Positions 17,129-25,500 of a DNA stretch of 64,000 nt are shown piece by piece (position 1 is the stretch's first letter; each line of letters begins with the position of its first letter). The position numbers and the translations under genes are program-made. The stretch comes from Streptomyces sp. NBC_01233. GTDB lineage: Bacteria; Actinomycetota; Actinomycetes; Streptomycetales; Streptomycetaceae. The stretch lies in assembly GCF_035989305.1 (NCBI RefSeq), contig NZ_CP108514.1, positions 8,226,501-8,290,500 of the forward strand, in the 5' to 3' direction. The notes beneath the pieces were generated by a model. It worked only from the letters and a program-made list of their open reading frames with translations, was not told where the DNA came from and did no database searches.

Positions 17129-18165
17129 AACAGGCGCGACTGACACGAGCGACGCGACCGACACGAGCGATGCGACCGGCGCGATCGGCCGACACGCTCG
17201 ACATCCAAGGGCTGAGAGTCACCCTGCCCGGCACCGCCCGGCCCGTCCTCGACGGCGTCGACCTCACCGTCGCCGCCGGCGAGACCGTCGCCCTCGTCGG
17301 CGAGTCCGGATCCGGCAAGACCATCACCTCCCGCAGCGCACTGCGTCTGCTGCCGCCCGGCGCCGTCGTCGAAGGCACGGTCCGGGTCGACGGCCAGGAC
17401 GTGCTCGCCATGGACACCGACCGCCTGCGCGCGGTACGGGCCGGCACGGTCGCCATGGTCTTCCAGGACCCGCGCGCCGCGGTCAACCCGCTGCGGCGCA
17501 TCGGCGACTTCCTCACCGAGAGCGTCACCCTCACCGGGGCCATGAGCCGGACGGAGGCCACCGCCCGGGCGGTCGAACTCCTCCGGGCGGTCGGCCTGGA
17601 CGAGTCCCTCCTGCGCACGTACCCCGGCCAGGTCTCCGGCGGCATGCTCCAGCGCGTCGTGATCGCGGCGGCCCTGATGGGGGACCCCGTGCTCCTGCTG
17701 GCCGACGAGCCCACCACGGCCCTGGACGTCAGCAGCCAGGCCGAGGTCATCGCCCTCCTGACCACGCTCCGCGAACGCTTCGGCACCGGGCTGCTGTTCG
17801 TCACCCACGACCTCGACCTCGCCGCCGCCATCAGCGACCGCGTCTACGTCATGTACGCCGGCCGGATCGCGGAGTCCGGCCGGGCCGAGGTCCTCTTCTC
17901 CCGCCCCCGGCACCCGTACACGGCAGCCCTCCTCGCCTCCACCCCGCGGATGGAGGGCCCCCGGGGCAGGCTCGCCGCCATCGAGGGCCGGCCGCCGGAC
18001 CTGCGGGAACCGCTGCACGGCTGCGCCTTCGCAGCCCGCTGTCCGCTCGCCACGGAGGTCTGCGACCAGCAGGCCCCGCTGCTGTCCGCAGCCCCGGACC
18101 GGCCGGACCACCGGGCCGCGTGTCACCACGGCGACCTGCTCGAAGGGAGCGCCGTCGATGCCTGA
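17125..18165 (+). CDS. ABC ATPase, DppD/NikD type (346 aa)
   Basis: An ATG at 17125 overlaps the previous stop (ATGA). The first 30 residues are a basic Arg/Thr/Ala repeat with no known role. The nucleotide-binding domain has Walker A GESGSGKT, the signature VSGGMLQRV, Walker B LLLADEPTTALD and the H-loop FVTHDLDL. The C-terminal oligopeptide-transporter extension is present (HPYTAALLAS..., with a cysteine-rich CAFAARCPLATEVCDQQ). It energises the importer. Confidence 0.9.
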   Translation: MKQARLTRATRPTRAMRPARSADTLDIQGLRVTLPGTARPVLDGVDLTVAAGETVALVGESGSGKTITSRSALRLLPPGAVVEGTVRVDGQDVLAMDTDRLRAVRAGTVAMVFQDPRAAVNPLRRIGDFLTESVTLTGAMSRTEATARAVELLRAVGLDESLLRTYPGQVSGGMLQRVVIAAALMGDPVLLLADEPTTALDVSSQAEVIALLTTLRERFGTGLLFVTHDLDLAAAISDRVYVMYAGRIAESGRAEVLFSRPRHPYTAALLASTPRMEGPRGRLAAIEGRPPDLREPLHGCAFAARCPLATEVCDQQAPLLSAAPDRPDHRAACHHGDLLEGSAVDA

Positions 18166-18955
18166 GAACGTACTGGAGGTCCAAGGGCTGAGCCGCTCCT
18201 TCGGAGCCGTCAGGGCGGTGGACGACGTGTCCTTCGCACTCCCCGAAGGCGGATCGCTGGGCATCGTCGGCGAGTCCGGATCCGGCAAGACGACCGCCGC
18301 CCGCATCGTCGTCGGCCTGGAGCGCGCGGACGAAGGAGAGGTCCTGGTCCGCGGCCGGTCCCGGACCGCGCACGCCCGGGGCCGGGCCGCGGGCCTCGCC
18401 CGTGCCCGCGAGATCCAGATGGTCTTCCAGGACCCGTACCTCTCCCTCGACCCGCGCACCAGCGTCGAAGCGGCCCTGCGGGAGACCCTGAGCCTGCACT
18501 TCCCCGGCCGCGACCACGCGAAGCGCGTACGCGAACTGCTCGACCAGGTGGGCCTGGGCACCCGGGCCGCGGACGCCCTGCCGCGCCGTCTGTCCGGCGG
18601 TCAGCGCCAGCGCGTCGCCATCGCCAGGGCCCTCGCCGTCGAACCGGCCGTCCTCGTCCTGGACGAGGCCGTCGCCGCGCTCGACGTCTCCGTGCAGGCG
18701 CAGATCCTCAACCTGCTGGCCGATGTCAGGGAGCAGACCGGGATCGCGTTCCTCTTCATCACCCACGACCTCGGGGTCGTGCGGTGCGTGACCGACGAGA
18801 TCGTCGTGATGCGGCACGGGGCCGTGGTCGAACAGGGCGGCACGCAGGAGGTGCTCGCCGCGCCCGGGCATCCGTACACCCGGCTGCTGCTGGAGTCCGT
18901 GCCCCGCCCCGGCTGGGATCCGGCGGCGATCGCCGCGGCCCGGCGGGCGCTGTAG
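18158..18955 (+). CDS. ABC ATPase, DppF/NikE type (265 aa)
   Basis: This overlaps the preceding ATPase gene by 8 bp and is the last gene of the operon. Walker A GESGSGKTTA, signature LSGGQRQRV, Walker B VLVLDEAVAALDVS and the H-loop FITHDLGVV are all intact. The C terminus ends HPYTRLLLESVPRPG and is shorter than in the first ATPase, lacking the cysteine cluster. It is the second ATPase of the heterodimer. Twenty-odd bases separate it from the convergent TetR gene. Confidence 0.9.
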   Translation: MPENVLEVQGLSRSFGAVRAVDDVSFALPEGGSLGIVGESGSGKTTAARIVVGLERADEGEVLVRGRSRTAHARGRAAGLARAREIQMVFQDPYLSLDPRTSVEAALRETLSLHFPGRDHAKRVRELLDQVGLGTRAADALPRRLSGGQRQRVAIARALAVEPAVLVLDEAVAALDVSVQAQILNLLADVREQTGIAFLFITHDLGVVRCVTDEIVVMRHGAVVEQGGTQEVLAAPGHPYTRLLLESVPRPGWDPAAIAAARRAL

Positions 18956-18977
18956 CGGGCGCTCCGCGGTCCCCGGA

Positions 18978-19613
18978 TCAGGCACCGGCGGCGAGCGTAC
19001 GGATCAGGGTGCGCAGCACCGGCCCTGAGTCGACCTCGGAGCCCAGTGACTCCGCCGCGGCCAGGCCGTCCACGGCGGCGGCCACCGCTTCGCCCAGCAG
19101 GACCGGGTCGACGTCACCGTCCCGTTCCTCGGCCAGGACCTGGAACAGGGTGACGAAACAGCCGCGCCAGCGCCGGAACTCCGCCTCCAGGCACTCCCGG
19201 ACCCGCGTGTCGTTGAGGGCGTGCCAGTGCAACGCCGAGTGGAGGTGGGAGAGTTCCGCGCCCTCGGGCCGGCCCAGCAGTTCGACCATCCGCTCGGCGC
19301 GCTCCGCGAACGACCCCGGAGCGGCGGCCGCCTGCTCCAGGGGGAGGATCCACTCGGGGCGGATGTCCGCGATGACCGCCAGGACGAGGTCGGTCCGGTC
19401 CTGGAAGTGGTAGTGGCACATCCCGTGTGAAACGCCGGACAAAGCCGCCACGTTGCGGGTGGTGAACCGTTCGCTCATCCCGCCCGCCAGCAGGGTCCGT
19501 GCGGCGGCGATCAGTCGTGCCCGGGTCTGCTCGCCCTTCGCCGAGACCCTGGGGCGCCCCGCGCGGGCAGGAGGGACGGGCGGGTTCGGGGAGTCCTTCG
19601 CGGAAGCGGCCAT
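18978..19613 (-). CDS. TetR-family regulator 3 (211 aa)
   Basis: The helix-turn-helix lies at about residues 28-70 (GEQTRARLIAAARTLLAGG, then SGVSHGMCHYHFQDRTDLV). The ligand domain differs from TetR1 and TetR2, so it probably senses a different signal. The gene is divergent from agmatine deiminase 3 and the gap contains an 18-bp palindrome on the deiminase promoter. It should repress that gene and perhaps itself. A basic N-terminal extension precedes the domain. Confidence 0.87.
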   Translation of the reverse strand: MAASAKDSPNPPVPPARAGRPRVSAKGEQTRARLIAAARTLLAGGMSERFTTRNVAALSGVSHGMCHYHFQDRTDLVLAVIADIRPEWILPLEQAAAAPGSFAERAERMVELLGRPEGAELSHLHSALHWHALNDTRVRECLEAEFRRWRGCFVTLFQVLAEERDGDVDPVLLGEAVAAAVDGLAAAESLGSEVDSGPVLRTLIRTLAAGA

Positions 19614-19687
19614 GGCGTCACTCTAACGAGCCCGCGCACTGCCACCTGCGGCTTTCCGTGATCCACCGGAATGACCTCGTCCAGACT

Positions 19688-19716
19688 ATTGACCGAGCGC
19701 TTGGCCAGTTTTAGCT
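19688..19716 (+). promoter_or_regulatory. TetR3 operator and promoter of agmatine deiminase 3
   Basis: TTGACC (19688-19693), a 17-nt spacer and TAGCTT (19711-19716) form the promoter. The palindrome TGACCGAGCGCTTGGCCA (19689-19706, two mismatched pairs) covers the -35 and spacer. Geometry equals the five TTGACTGAA sites, but the sequence is distinct. Confidence 0.65.
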
Positions 19717-19769
19717 TTCCGGTCAACCCCGCAGTCGGCGCGGGAAGTTGAATCCCCAAGGAGCCCCTC

Positions 19770-20921
19770 ATGAACGAGCATGCGACGAACCCGCCCGGCG
19801 CGGGCCTGGACAGGCGCAGATTCCTGGCGGCGGCGGGACTCACGGCCGCGGCCGCCGCGCTCGCGGTGACCGAGGGGCGGGCGGGGGCGGCGGTCCGCCC
19901 CGCCGCCGCGGCGGGCCCGTTCCGGGTGCCGATCGAGGACGTCCACCACACCCGCACCTGGATGGCCTGGCCGGACAGCACCTCCATCTGGGGCAACACG
20001 CTCAGCGGCGTCCAGTCGGACATCGCGCTCATCGCCCGCACCATCGCCAAGTACGAGCCGGTCTACATCTGTGCCAACTCGGGCAGCGCCGCCAAGGCCC
20101 GTTCCATGTGCGGTTCCACCGTCACCGTCGTCACCACCATCCCCGTGGACGACTGCTGGATGCGCGACACCGGACCCGTCTTCCGCACGGACGGGGCCGG
20201 CGGGCTGGACGCGGTCGGCCTGAACTTCAACGGCTGGGGCGGGAAGCAGGCCCACTCCAAGGACGCCCTGGTCGCCGCCCGCGTCGCCGCCCACCTCGGC
20301 GTCCCCTTCACCGGCGCCGGGCTGGTGGGCGAGGGCGGCGCGGTCGAGCAGGACGGCGCGGGCACGCTGATGGCCACCCGCAGCAGCCTGGTGAACCGCA
20401 ACCGCAACCCCACCATGTCGCAGAGCCAGATCGAGGCCGCGCTGCGCACCGCCTACGGCGCGTCCAAGGTGATCTGGTTCGACGGCGTGGTCGGCCAGGA
20501 CATCACCGACGACCACGTCGACGCGACCTCCCGCTTCCTCGCCCCCGGGAAGGCCCTGGTCCAGATGCCACTGGCCTCGGACAACGACGTCTACGCCAAG
20601 GACGCGCGCCGGCAGTACCAGATCCTGTCCGCGGCCACGACCGCGGGCGGAGCCCGGATGACGGTCGAGAAGCTCCAGGGCCCCGACTACTACAAGATCC
20701 GCTCCACCAACCCGGACTTCCTCGCCTCCTATGCCAACTACTACGTGTGCAACGGCGCCGTGATCAGCGGTCAGTTCGGCGACACCCGGGCCGATGCCGC
20801 GGCGCGCGCCACGCTGACCCGCCTCTTCCCCGGCCGTGTCGTCGAACGCCTCAACATCGACCGCCTCGGTGCCGGTGGCGGCGGCGTCCACTGCGTCACC
20901 CAGCAGCAGCCGGTGCCGTAG
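19770..20921 (+). CDS. Agmatine deiminase family enzyme 3, Tat-exported (383 aa)
   Basis: An ATG with AAGGAG upstream opens a Tat signal (DRRRFLAAAGLTAAAAALAV) without a lipobox cysteine, so the protein is likely secreted or surface-retained. The deiminase domain is complete: TRTWMAWPDSTSIWG, DDCWMRDTGPVF, NFNGWGGKQAHS, VGEGGAVEQDGAG, NRNRNPTMSQSQIEAAL, DDHVDATSRF and the catalytic GGGGVHCVTQQQP. It has the same length as enzyme 1 but a different sequence and its own TetR. Extracellular agmatine or arginine derivatives are plausible substrates. Confidence 0.88.
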   Translation: MNEHATNPPGAGLDRRRFLAAAGLTAAAAALAVTEGRAGAAVRPAAAAGPFRVPIEDVHHTRTWMAWPDSTSIWGNTLSGVQSDIALIARTIAKYEPVYICANSGSAAKARSMCGSTVTVVTTIPVDDCWMRDTGPVFRTDGAGGLDAVGLNFNGWGGKQAHSKDALVAARVAAHLGVPFTGAGLVGEGGAVEQDGAGTLMATRSSLVNRNRNPTMSQSQIEAALRTAYGASKVIWFDGVVGQDITDDHVDATSRFLAPGKALVQMPLASDNDVYAKDARRQYQILSAATTAGGARMTVEKLQGPDYYKIRSTNPDFLASYANYYVCNGAVISGQFGDTRADAAARATLTRLFPGRVVERLNIDRLGAGGGGVHCVTQQQPVP

Positions 20922-20930
20922 GCCCCCGGC

Positions 20931-20964
20931 GGCAGGCCGGCGCCCGCGCGGCCGCCGGCCTGCC
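20931..20964 (+). terminator. Hairpin terminator after agmatine deiminase 3
   Basis: The 12-bp arms GGCAGGCCGGCG and CGCCGGCCTGCC are perfectly complementary around a 10-nt loop, ten bases after the stop codon. No U-tract follows, as is common in Streptomyces. Confidence 0.7.
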
Positions 20965-21090
20965 ACCGCCCCGTGAGTGCCGACGGGCCCCTTCCGCCCG
21001 GATATCGCGCATCGATGGTGATCGACACTCTTTCGCGATGGAATGCGCGCCATCGTCGTTGGGCGTCACGGCGCCAGGCAGGAGCGCCCA

Positions 21091-21426
21091 TGGACAGGCC
21101 CGCGCAACCTCGGACCGTCGCCGCACTCGACGCCGTCGGCGTACGCCGTTTCACCACCGGGCCGGTGATCCTCGACCGGATCGACTGGACCGTGCGCTCC
21201 GGTGAGCACGGGGCGCTGCTCGGCGCGAACGGCGCGGGCAAGACGACCGTGCTGCGCCTCGTCGGCGCCCTGGTGCACCCCACCGACGGGCCCGGTCGCG
21301 GCCGTCCTGACCGGAGACTCGCTCACCACGTGCTTCGGCCGCCCGATCGAGGTCGGCCGCCACGACGGCCGCTGGGCGGCCCGGTCCGGCCGCGGGCGAC
21401 GGCCACCGGGCGCCGAGGCGCGCTGA
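21091..21426 (+). pseudogene. ABC ATPase remnant, internally deleted
   Basis: The first about 60 residues are a normal ATPase start with Walker A (LLGANGAGKTTVLRLVGALV). After HPTDG the reading continues sensibly only in another frame as VLTGDSLTTCFGRPIEVGRH plus DGRWAARS, which resembles the extreme C terminus of this family. The signature, Walker B and H-loop are missing. The gene therefore has a large internal deletion plus frameshift and cannot make a working ATPase. Confidence 0.75.
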
Positions 21427-21542
21427 CCACCGGCCCGTGCTGACCTGGCCGTAGGCGGAGAAGCGGCCCGGCGGGGGCGTGCCGCGGGTCGCCGGGTCCT
21501 CCGTCCGGGACGATACTGAAAGTCACGGTGCGTGGAGGCGAC

Positions 21543-23612
21543 ATGCGTGAACCGGAGCGGCGTGGCCCGAGGCCGGCCTCGGTGCCCGTCAGCGAAACGG
21601 CAGCCGTCGTACTGGACGACGCAGGCGTGGTCGTCGCCCGTTCGGAACGGGCGGCAACGCTGCTGGAATGCTCACCGGGCCGGCCCTGTGCTCCCCTGCT
21701 GGGGCTGCTGCCGCGTGCCGGAGCGGAGACGGGACCGGTAGGGCGCACGGTGACCATCCCCGGCAGCGACGAAGCGGGTCGAAACGTCCCTCTGGTCTGC
21801 ACGGTCGTCCGCCTCGCCGCGCGCACTCCGGGCGATCGCGACGCCGAGGCTCAGTGGCTCGTCCTGGTCACCGTGGAGGACACCGCGGCGGAGGCGGTAG
21901 AGCCCGACTCGGAGCGACGCCGGAAGAGGCTGTCCCACGCGGCCGCCGCGAGCATCGGGGCCTCCCTGGACGTGACGGACATGGCCCAGGTCCTCGTCAA
22001 CCTGCTCGTCCCCGACTTCGCCGACCTGGCGACCGTGGACCTCGCCGAGCCGGTGCTGGTCGGCGACGAGCCGCTGCCCCTCGACACCAGCGGTGAGGTC
22101 CGCCTGCGCCGGACCGCCGCCGCGCAGAGCCCCGGGGTTTCCGCGGAGGACCTCCTGCCGGTCGGCGAGGCACTCCCTCCCGTACCGGACACGGACGTGA
22201 TGCGCCCGCTCATGGCGGGACGGCCCGTGCTGGTGTCGGACGTCGGCGTACTGCGGGCGGCGCTCGGGGTGGACACCGGAACCCTGCGCCTGTTCGTCCC
22301 GAGCGGGGCGCACTCCTCCGTGGCGGTGCCGCTGTACGCACGAGGTCTGATCCTCGGCTGCGTCACGGTCTGGCGCAGCCAGTTGCCGTCCGCCTTCAGC
22401 GAGGAGGACGCGGCGCTCCTGCAGGACGTCGCCTCCAGGGCCGCGCTCGGCGTGGACAACGCGCGCCGCTTCACGAAGGAACACCGGTCGGTGGTGGCAC
22501 TGCAGCGAAGCCTGCTGCCGCACTCCCTCGTGAACACGGCGGCCGCGGAGACGGCGGGGGTCTACCAGCCGGCGTGCGGCGGCGTCGGGGTCGGCGGGGA
22601 CTGGTTCGACGTGATCCCCCTGCCGTCGTTGCGCGTGGCGTTCGTCGTCGGGGACGTCGTCGGCCACGGCCTCGAAGCCACCGCGGCCATGGCGCGACTG
22701 CGGACCGCGGTGCAGACCCTGGCCGACCTCGATCTGGATCCGGGCGAGCTCCTCACGCACCTGGACGACCTGGTGCTCGGCTTCTCCAGCGAGCAGATGA
22801 CCGGCGAATCCCGCGCGGAACCCGCGGTGCTCGGAGCGACGTGCCTGTACGCCGTCTACGACCCGGTGACGAGTCGATGCGTCGCCGCGACCGCAGGACA
22901 TCCGCCGCCGGCCCTGCTGCCCCCGGGGGAGGAGCCGTTCTTCCTGGGCATGGTGCCGGGACCGCCGCTGGGCGTCGGCGGAATGCCTTTCGAAGTAACG
23001 GAGTTCGGCGTACCACCCGGCAGCACGATGGCGTTCTTCACGGACGGACTCGTGGCGCGCCGCGGCGGCGACATCGAGGAGGGGATGGAAAGACTGCGGA
23101 GCTCCCTCGCCGGCGCCGGATCGAGCCGGCCCCTGGGCGAGGTCAGCCGGAGCATGTTCGACAAGGTGCTGCCCCAGGAGCCCGCCGACGACGTCGCTCT
23201 GCTGCTCGCCCGCACCCGCGCCCTCTCGTCCGATCAGGTCGCCGAGTGGGAACTCGAAGCCGACCTCTCCCTCGTCGCGCACGCCCGTGAGCTGGTGTTG
23301 GACCAGCTGTCGGGTTGGCAGTTGGACGAACTGAGCTTCGTGACGGAGCTCGTCGTCAGCGAACTCGTCACGAACGCGATCCGCTACGCGGGCGGCCCGG
23401 TCGGGCTCCGGCTGATCCGCGACCGGGTGCTCGTCTGCGAGGTGTCCGACCCCAGTAGTACTCAGCCGCGCCTGCGCCGTGCGCGGGAGACGGACGAGGG
23501 CGGGCGCGGCCTGTTCCTCGTCGCCCAGCTCACCGACCGGTGGGGCTGCCGGTTCACCAGCAGAGGGAAGACCATCTGGACGGAGCAGCCCGTAGACGGG
23601 TCCCTCGGCTAG
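21543..23612 (+). CDS. SpoIIE-type PP2C phosphatase with GAF and anti-sigma-like kinase domain (689 aa)
   Basis: The start at ATG 21543 follows GGAGG. An N-terminal PAS-like sensor (about 1-110) precedes a GAF domain (about 130-300). The SpoIIE/RsbU phosphatase domain follows (about 300-545; GVGVGGDWFDVIPLPS, VVGDVVGHGLEATAAMARLR, FFTDGLVARRGGD, DDVALLLAR). A C-terminal HATPase_c domain of the RsbW type ends the protein (ELVVSELVTNAIRYAGGPVG, GRGLFLVAQL). Such proteins control anti-anti-sigma factors and are numerous in Streptomyces. There is no membrane segment, so it senses a cytoplasmic cue. It is monocistronic and flanked by decayed genes. Confidence 0.9.
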   Translation: MREPERRGPRPASVPVSETAAVVLDDAGVVVARSERAATLLECSPGRPCAPLLGLLPRAGAETGPVGRTVTIPGSDEAGRNVPLVCTVVRLAARTPGDRDAEAQWLVLVTVEDTAAEAVEPDSERRRKRLSHAAAASIGASLDVTDMAQVLVNLLVPDFADLATVDLAEPVLVGDEPLPLDTSGEVRLRRTAAAQSPGVSAEDLLPVGEALPPVPDTDVMRPLMAGRPVLVSDVGVLRAALGVDTGTLRLFVPSGAHSSVAVPLYARGLILGCVTVWRSQLPSAFSEEDAALLQDVASRAALGVDNARRFTKEHRSVVALQRSLLPHSLVNTAAAETAGVYQPACGGVGVGGDWFDVIPLPSLRVAFVVGDVVGHGLEATAAMARLRTAVQTLADLDLDPGELLTHLDDLVLGFSSEQMTGESRAEPAVLGATCLYAVYDPVTSRCVAATAGHPPPALLPPGEEPFFLGMVPGPPLGVGGMPFEVTEFGVPPGSTMAFFTDGLVARRGGDIEEGMERLRSSLAGAGSSRPLGEVSRSMFDKVLPQEPADDVALLLARTRALSSDQVAEWELEADLSLVAHARELVLDQLSGWQLDELSFVTELVVSELVTNAIRYAGGPVGLRLIRDRVLVCEVSDPSSTQPRLRRARETDEGGRGLFLVAQLTDRWGCRFTSRGKTIWTEQPVDGSLG

Positions 23613-23649
23613 GTTCACGCGACCGGACCCCGGGTGCCGTGGTCCTCCG

Positions 23650-24024
23650 TCAGTGCGGCGCGGGATGGGAAACGGCCGTGGTGACGGTGTCGAAGCGCAT
23701 GGTGGTGCGGGACCGCAGGTCGTACCGGTCCCAGCGCGGCACGGCCGGGTGGTTGGGGTCGCCGGTGCGTATGAACGAGATCCACGCCCGGTGCATGGTC
23801 CTCGCGAGGCCGTCCCTGACCCTCGTGTCCATTCCCGCCAGGAACGGTGCGTGCGACCAGGCGCCGAAGTGTGCGGGTCATCGGCCGTTCCTCCGTGAAC
23901 GGGGTCCATCCGGGATCCCCCGTGGCGGCGAAGGAGATCCACGAGGCGCGAAGCCGCTCGGACAGGCGGGTGAAGTCCCGGGACGGGGCCTTGCCGCCGA
24001 ACAGGAAGGCCGCCAGGGGCCCCC
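23650..24024 (-). pseudogene. Two fused C-terminal fragments of carboxylesterase genes
   Basis: On the minus strand, two frames each carry the end of a type-B carboxylesterase. One, nearer 24 kb, reads PLAAFLFGGKAPSRDF then LRASWISFAATGDPGWTPF. The other, ending at 23650, reads HFGAWSHAPFLAGMDTRV then HRAWISFIRTGDPNHPAVPR and TTMRFDTV. They repeat the same homologous region, so they derive from two paralogues or a duplication. The catalytic N-terminal two-thirds is absent. Confidence 0.65.
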
Positions 24025-24720
24025 GTGCGTGGCTGGGACTTCAGCTGGCTCACGGGCCGGGCGGACGGCGGGGGCCCCTCCTGGGACCACGAACGACTCG
24101 CCCGCGCCCGGCTCTCGCGCGCGAAGCCTCCTGGACATCGACACCGGCGGCGGCGAGTTCCTCGCCTCGCTTGCCCCGCTGCCGCCCGCCTCCGTGGCCA
24201 CCGAGAACTGGGCGCCCAGCCTTCCCCTGGCCCGGCGACGCCTCTCCCCGCCGGGGGTGGAGGCCACCGGGCGTCGGGGCTGGACCTGCCCTCCGGACGC
24301 TTCGACCTGATCCTCAACCGGCACGGTCTGCTGGATGCGGCGAGCATCCGCGCCGCGCTCGCGCCGGGCGGCCGGCTCCTCACCCGGCAAGTGGGCAGCC
24401 GGAACCAGCTGGAACTGAACGAAGCCGTCGGCATCCCCTCACCGGCGGATCCCGACGGTTGGACCCTGGACGTCGCCGTACGGGCGCTGGAGGGCGCGGG
24501 CCTTCGCGTGACCACGGCGCGAGAGGAGACGAGCCCCTACACCTTCCACGACATCGGAGCGGTGATCTTCCAGCTGCGCGCCATCCCCTGGCAGTTCCCC
24601 GGATTCGAGCCGTCCGTCCACGAGTCCGCGCTACGCCGACTCGACCGGCACATCAGGAGCACGGGTGGATTCACCGCGCACGACCACCGGTTCCTGATCG
24701 AAGCGCGGGCGCGAGGCTGA
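24025..24720 (+). pseudogene. SAM-dependent methyltransferase, truncated and frameshifted
   Basis: The start WDFSWLTGRADGG lies in one frame, while the SAM motif SLLDIDTGGGEFLASLAPLP and ATENWAPSLPLARRRL lie in another. The rest returns to the first frame (SGRFDLILNRHGLLDAA, LAPGGRLLTRQVGSRNQLEL, then to ARARG). Two compensating frameshifts (around 24120 and 24280) and a missing 5' end mark it as a pseudogene. A sequencing error at both places is the alternative. Confidence 0.72.
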
Positions 24721-25161
24721 ACGCGAGATCGGAAGCGAACCGCCCGGGGGACTCGTACCGTCGCGAACACCAGGTGTGACGGGCCCGTCACCCCGTGCTC
24801 CTTCCGGAAACCTGCACATCGTGTCCGCGAGCGCTCCCGCCGGCCTCCTTCACCTGACGGTGCGGCGGATATGTCCCATCTGCTTAGTGGGGGCTTGTCC
24901 CGTTTGGTTCTGTGTAAGCAAGGGGCGGCCCATATCTGTTACTCGATCTTGTGAAGAAGCGGTCACCATTCCGTGAATCAAGCTGCACGTCGCTCCTCAG
25001 AGGTGAGCATCCGCCCGTGACGAGGGGTCAACGGGATTGGGTGGGCGGCCCGTTCGCATGCTTTCATCTTGCGCATTGCGGCAGTCGGGAATGGCGCCCG
25101 AGTTTCGGGCCGCCCGGCCGCCGCGGCTGTGAATTCCTCCCCCCAATGAAAGGTGCGCGTC
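24721..25161 (+). other. Gene-free, relatively AT-rich upstream region of the peptide-export cassette
   Basis: About 440 bp without a convincing gene. Base composition is lower in GC than the surroundings (for example CATATCTGTTACTCGATCTT near 24930-24950). It must hold the promoter and leader of the precursor gene. No -35/-10 pair stands out. Confidence 0.4.
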
Positions 25162-25401
25162 ATGCGTAACGACATCGAGACCCGTGAGATCGACGACACC
25201 GAGCTGGACGCCGTCTCCGGCGGCATCATCAGCGTGTCCGGCGGCCTCGCCGGCGCCGTGACCAGTGATGTCAGCGACGTCGTGGGCGTCGTGGGCTCCC
25301 TCCACACCGTCCAGGCCGCGCAGGGCATCGTCTCCCACGTCCCCGGTCTCGTCACGGGCATCACCGGCGTTTCGCTGAACACCGGTCGCGCCGGTCTCTG
25401 A
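25162..25401 (+). CDS. Double-glycine-leader peptide precursor (79 aa), bacteriocin-like
   Basis: The ATG at 25162 follows GAAAGG. Residues 1-21 form a leader whose end, DDTELDAVSGG, fits the EL-x2-V-x-GG pattern cut by C39 peptidases. The 58-residue core is Gly/Val/Ser-rich and hydrophobic (IISVSGGLAGAVTSDVSDVV, then GSLHTVQAAQGIVSH). It contains no cysteine, so lanthionine rings are impossible. HlyD, C39-ABC and NHLM-ABC genes follow on the same strand. It is most likely an unmodified hydrophobic bacteriocin or signalling peptide. Modification by an enzyme encoded elsewhere is possible. Confidence 0.82.
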   Translation: MRNDIETREIDDTELDAVSGGIISVSGGLAGAVTSDVSDVVGVVGSLHTVQAAQGIVSHVPGLVTGITGVSLNTGRAGL

Positions 25402-25413
25402 TCGGAAAATCCC

Positions 25414-25453
25414 CATGAACCCCGGAGCGTCCCCCACGGCTCCGGGGTTCATG
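25414..25453 (+). terminator. 15-bp perfect hairpin between precursor and transporter genes
   Basis: CATGAACCCCGGAGC and its exact complement GCTCCGGGGTTCATG flank a 10-nt loop, 12 nt after the precursor stop. It can terminate or stall most transcripts, or protect the 3' end of the precursor mRNA. Either would give far more precursor than transporter. Confidence 0.75.
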
Positions 25454-25500
25454 GCTGCCCGTTTGCCCGGCCGATACGAATGCAGTGGAAGGAATGATCC

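Noticed and set aside
21091..21426. Intact small ABC ATPase
   Set aside because: Signature, Walker B and H-loop are missing and the C-terminal similarity is in another frame.
25162..25401. Lanthipeptide precursor
   Set aside because: The core has no cysteine and no LanM/LanB/C gene lies nearby, so thioether rings cannot form.
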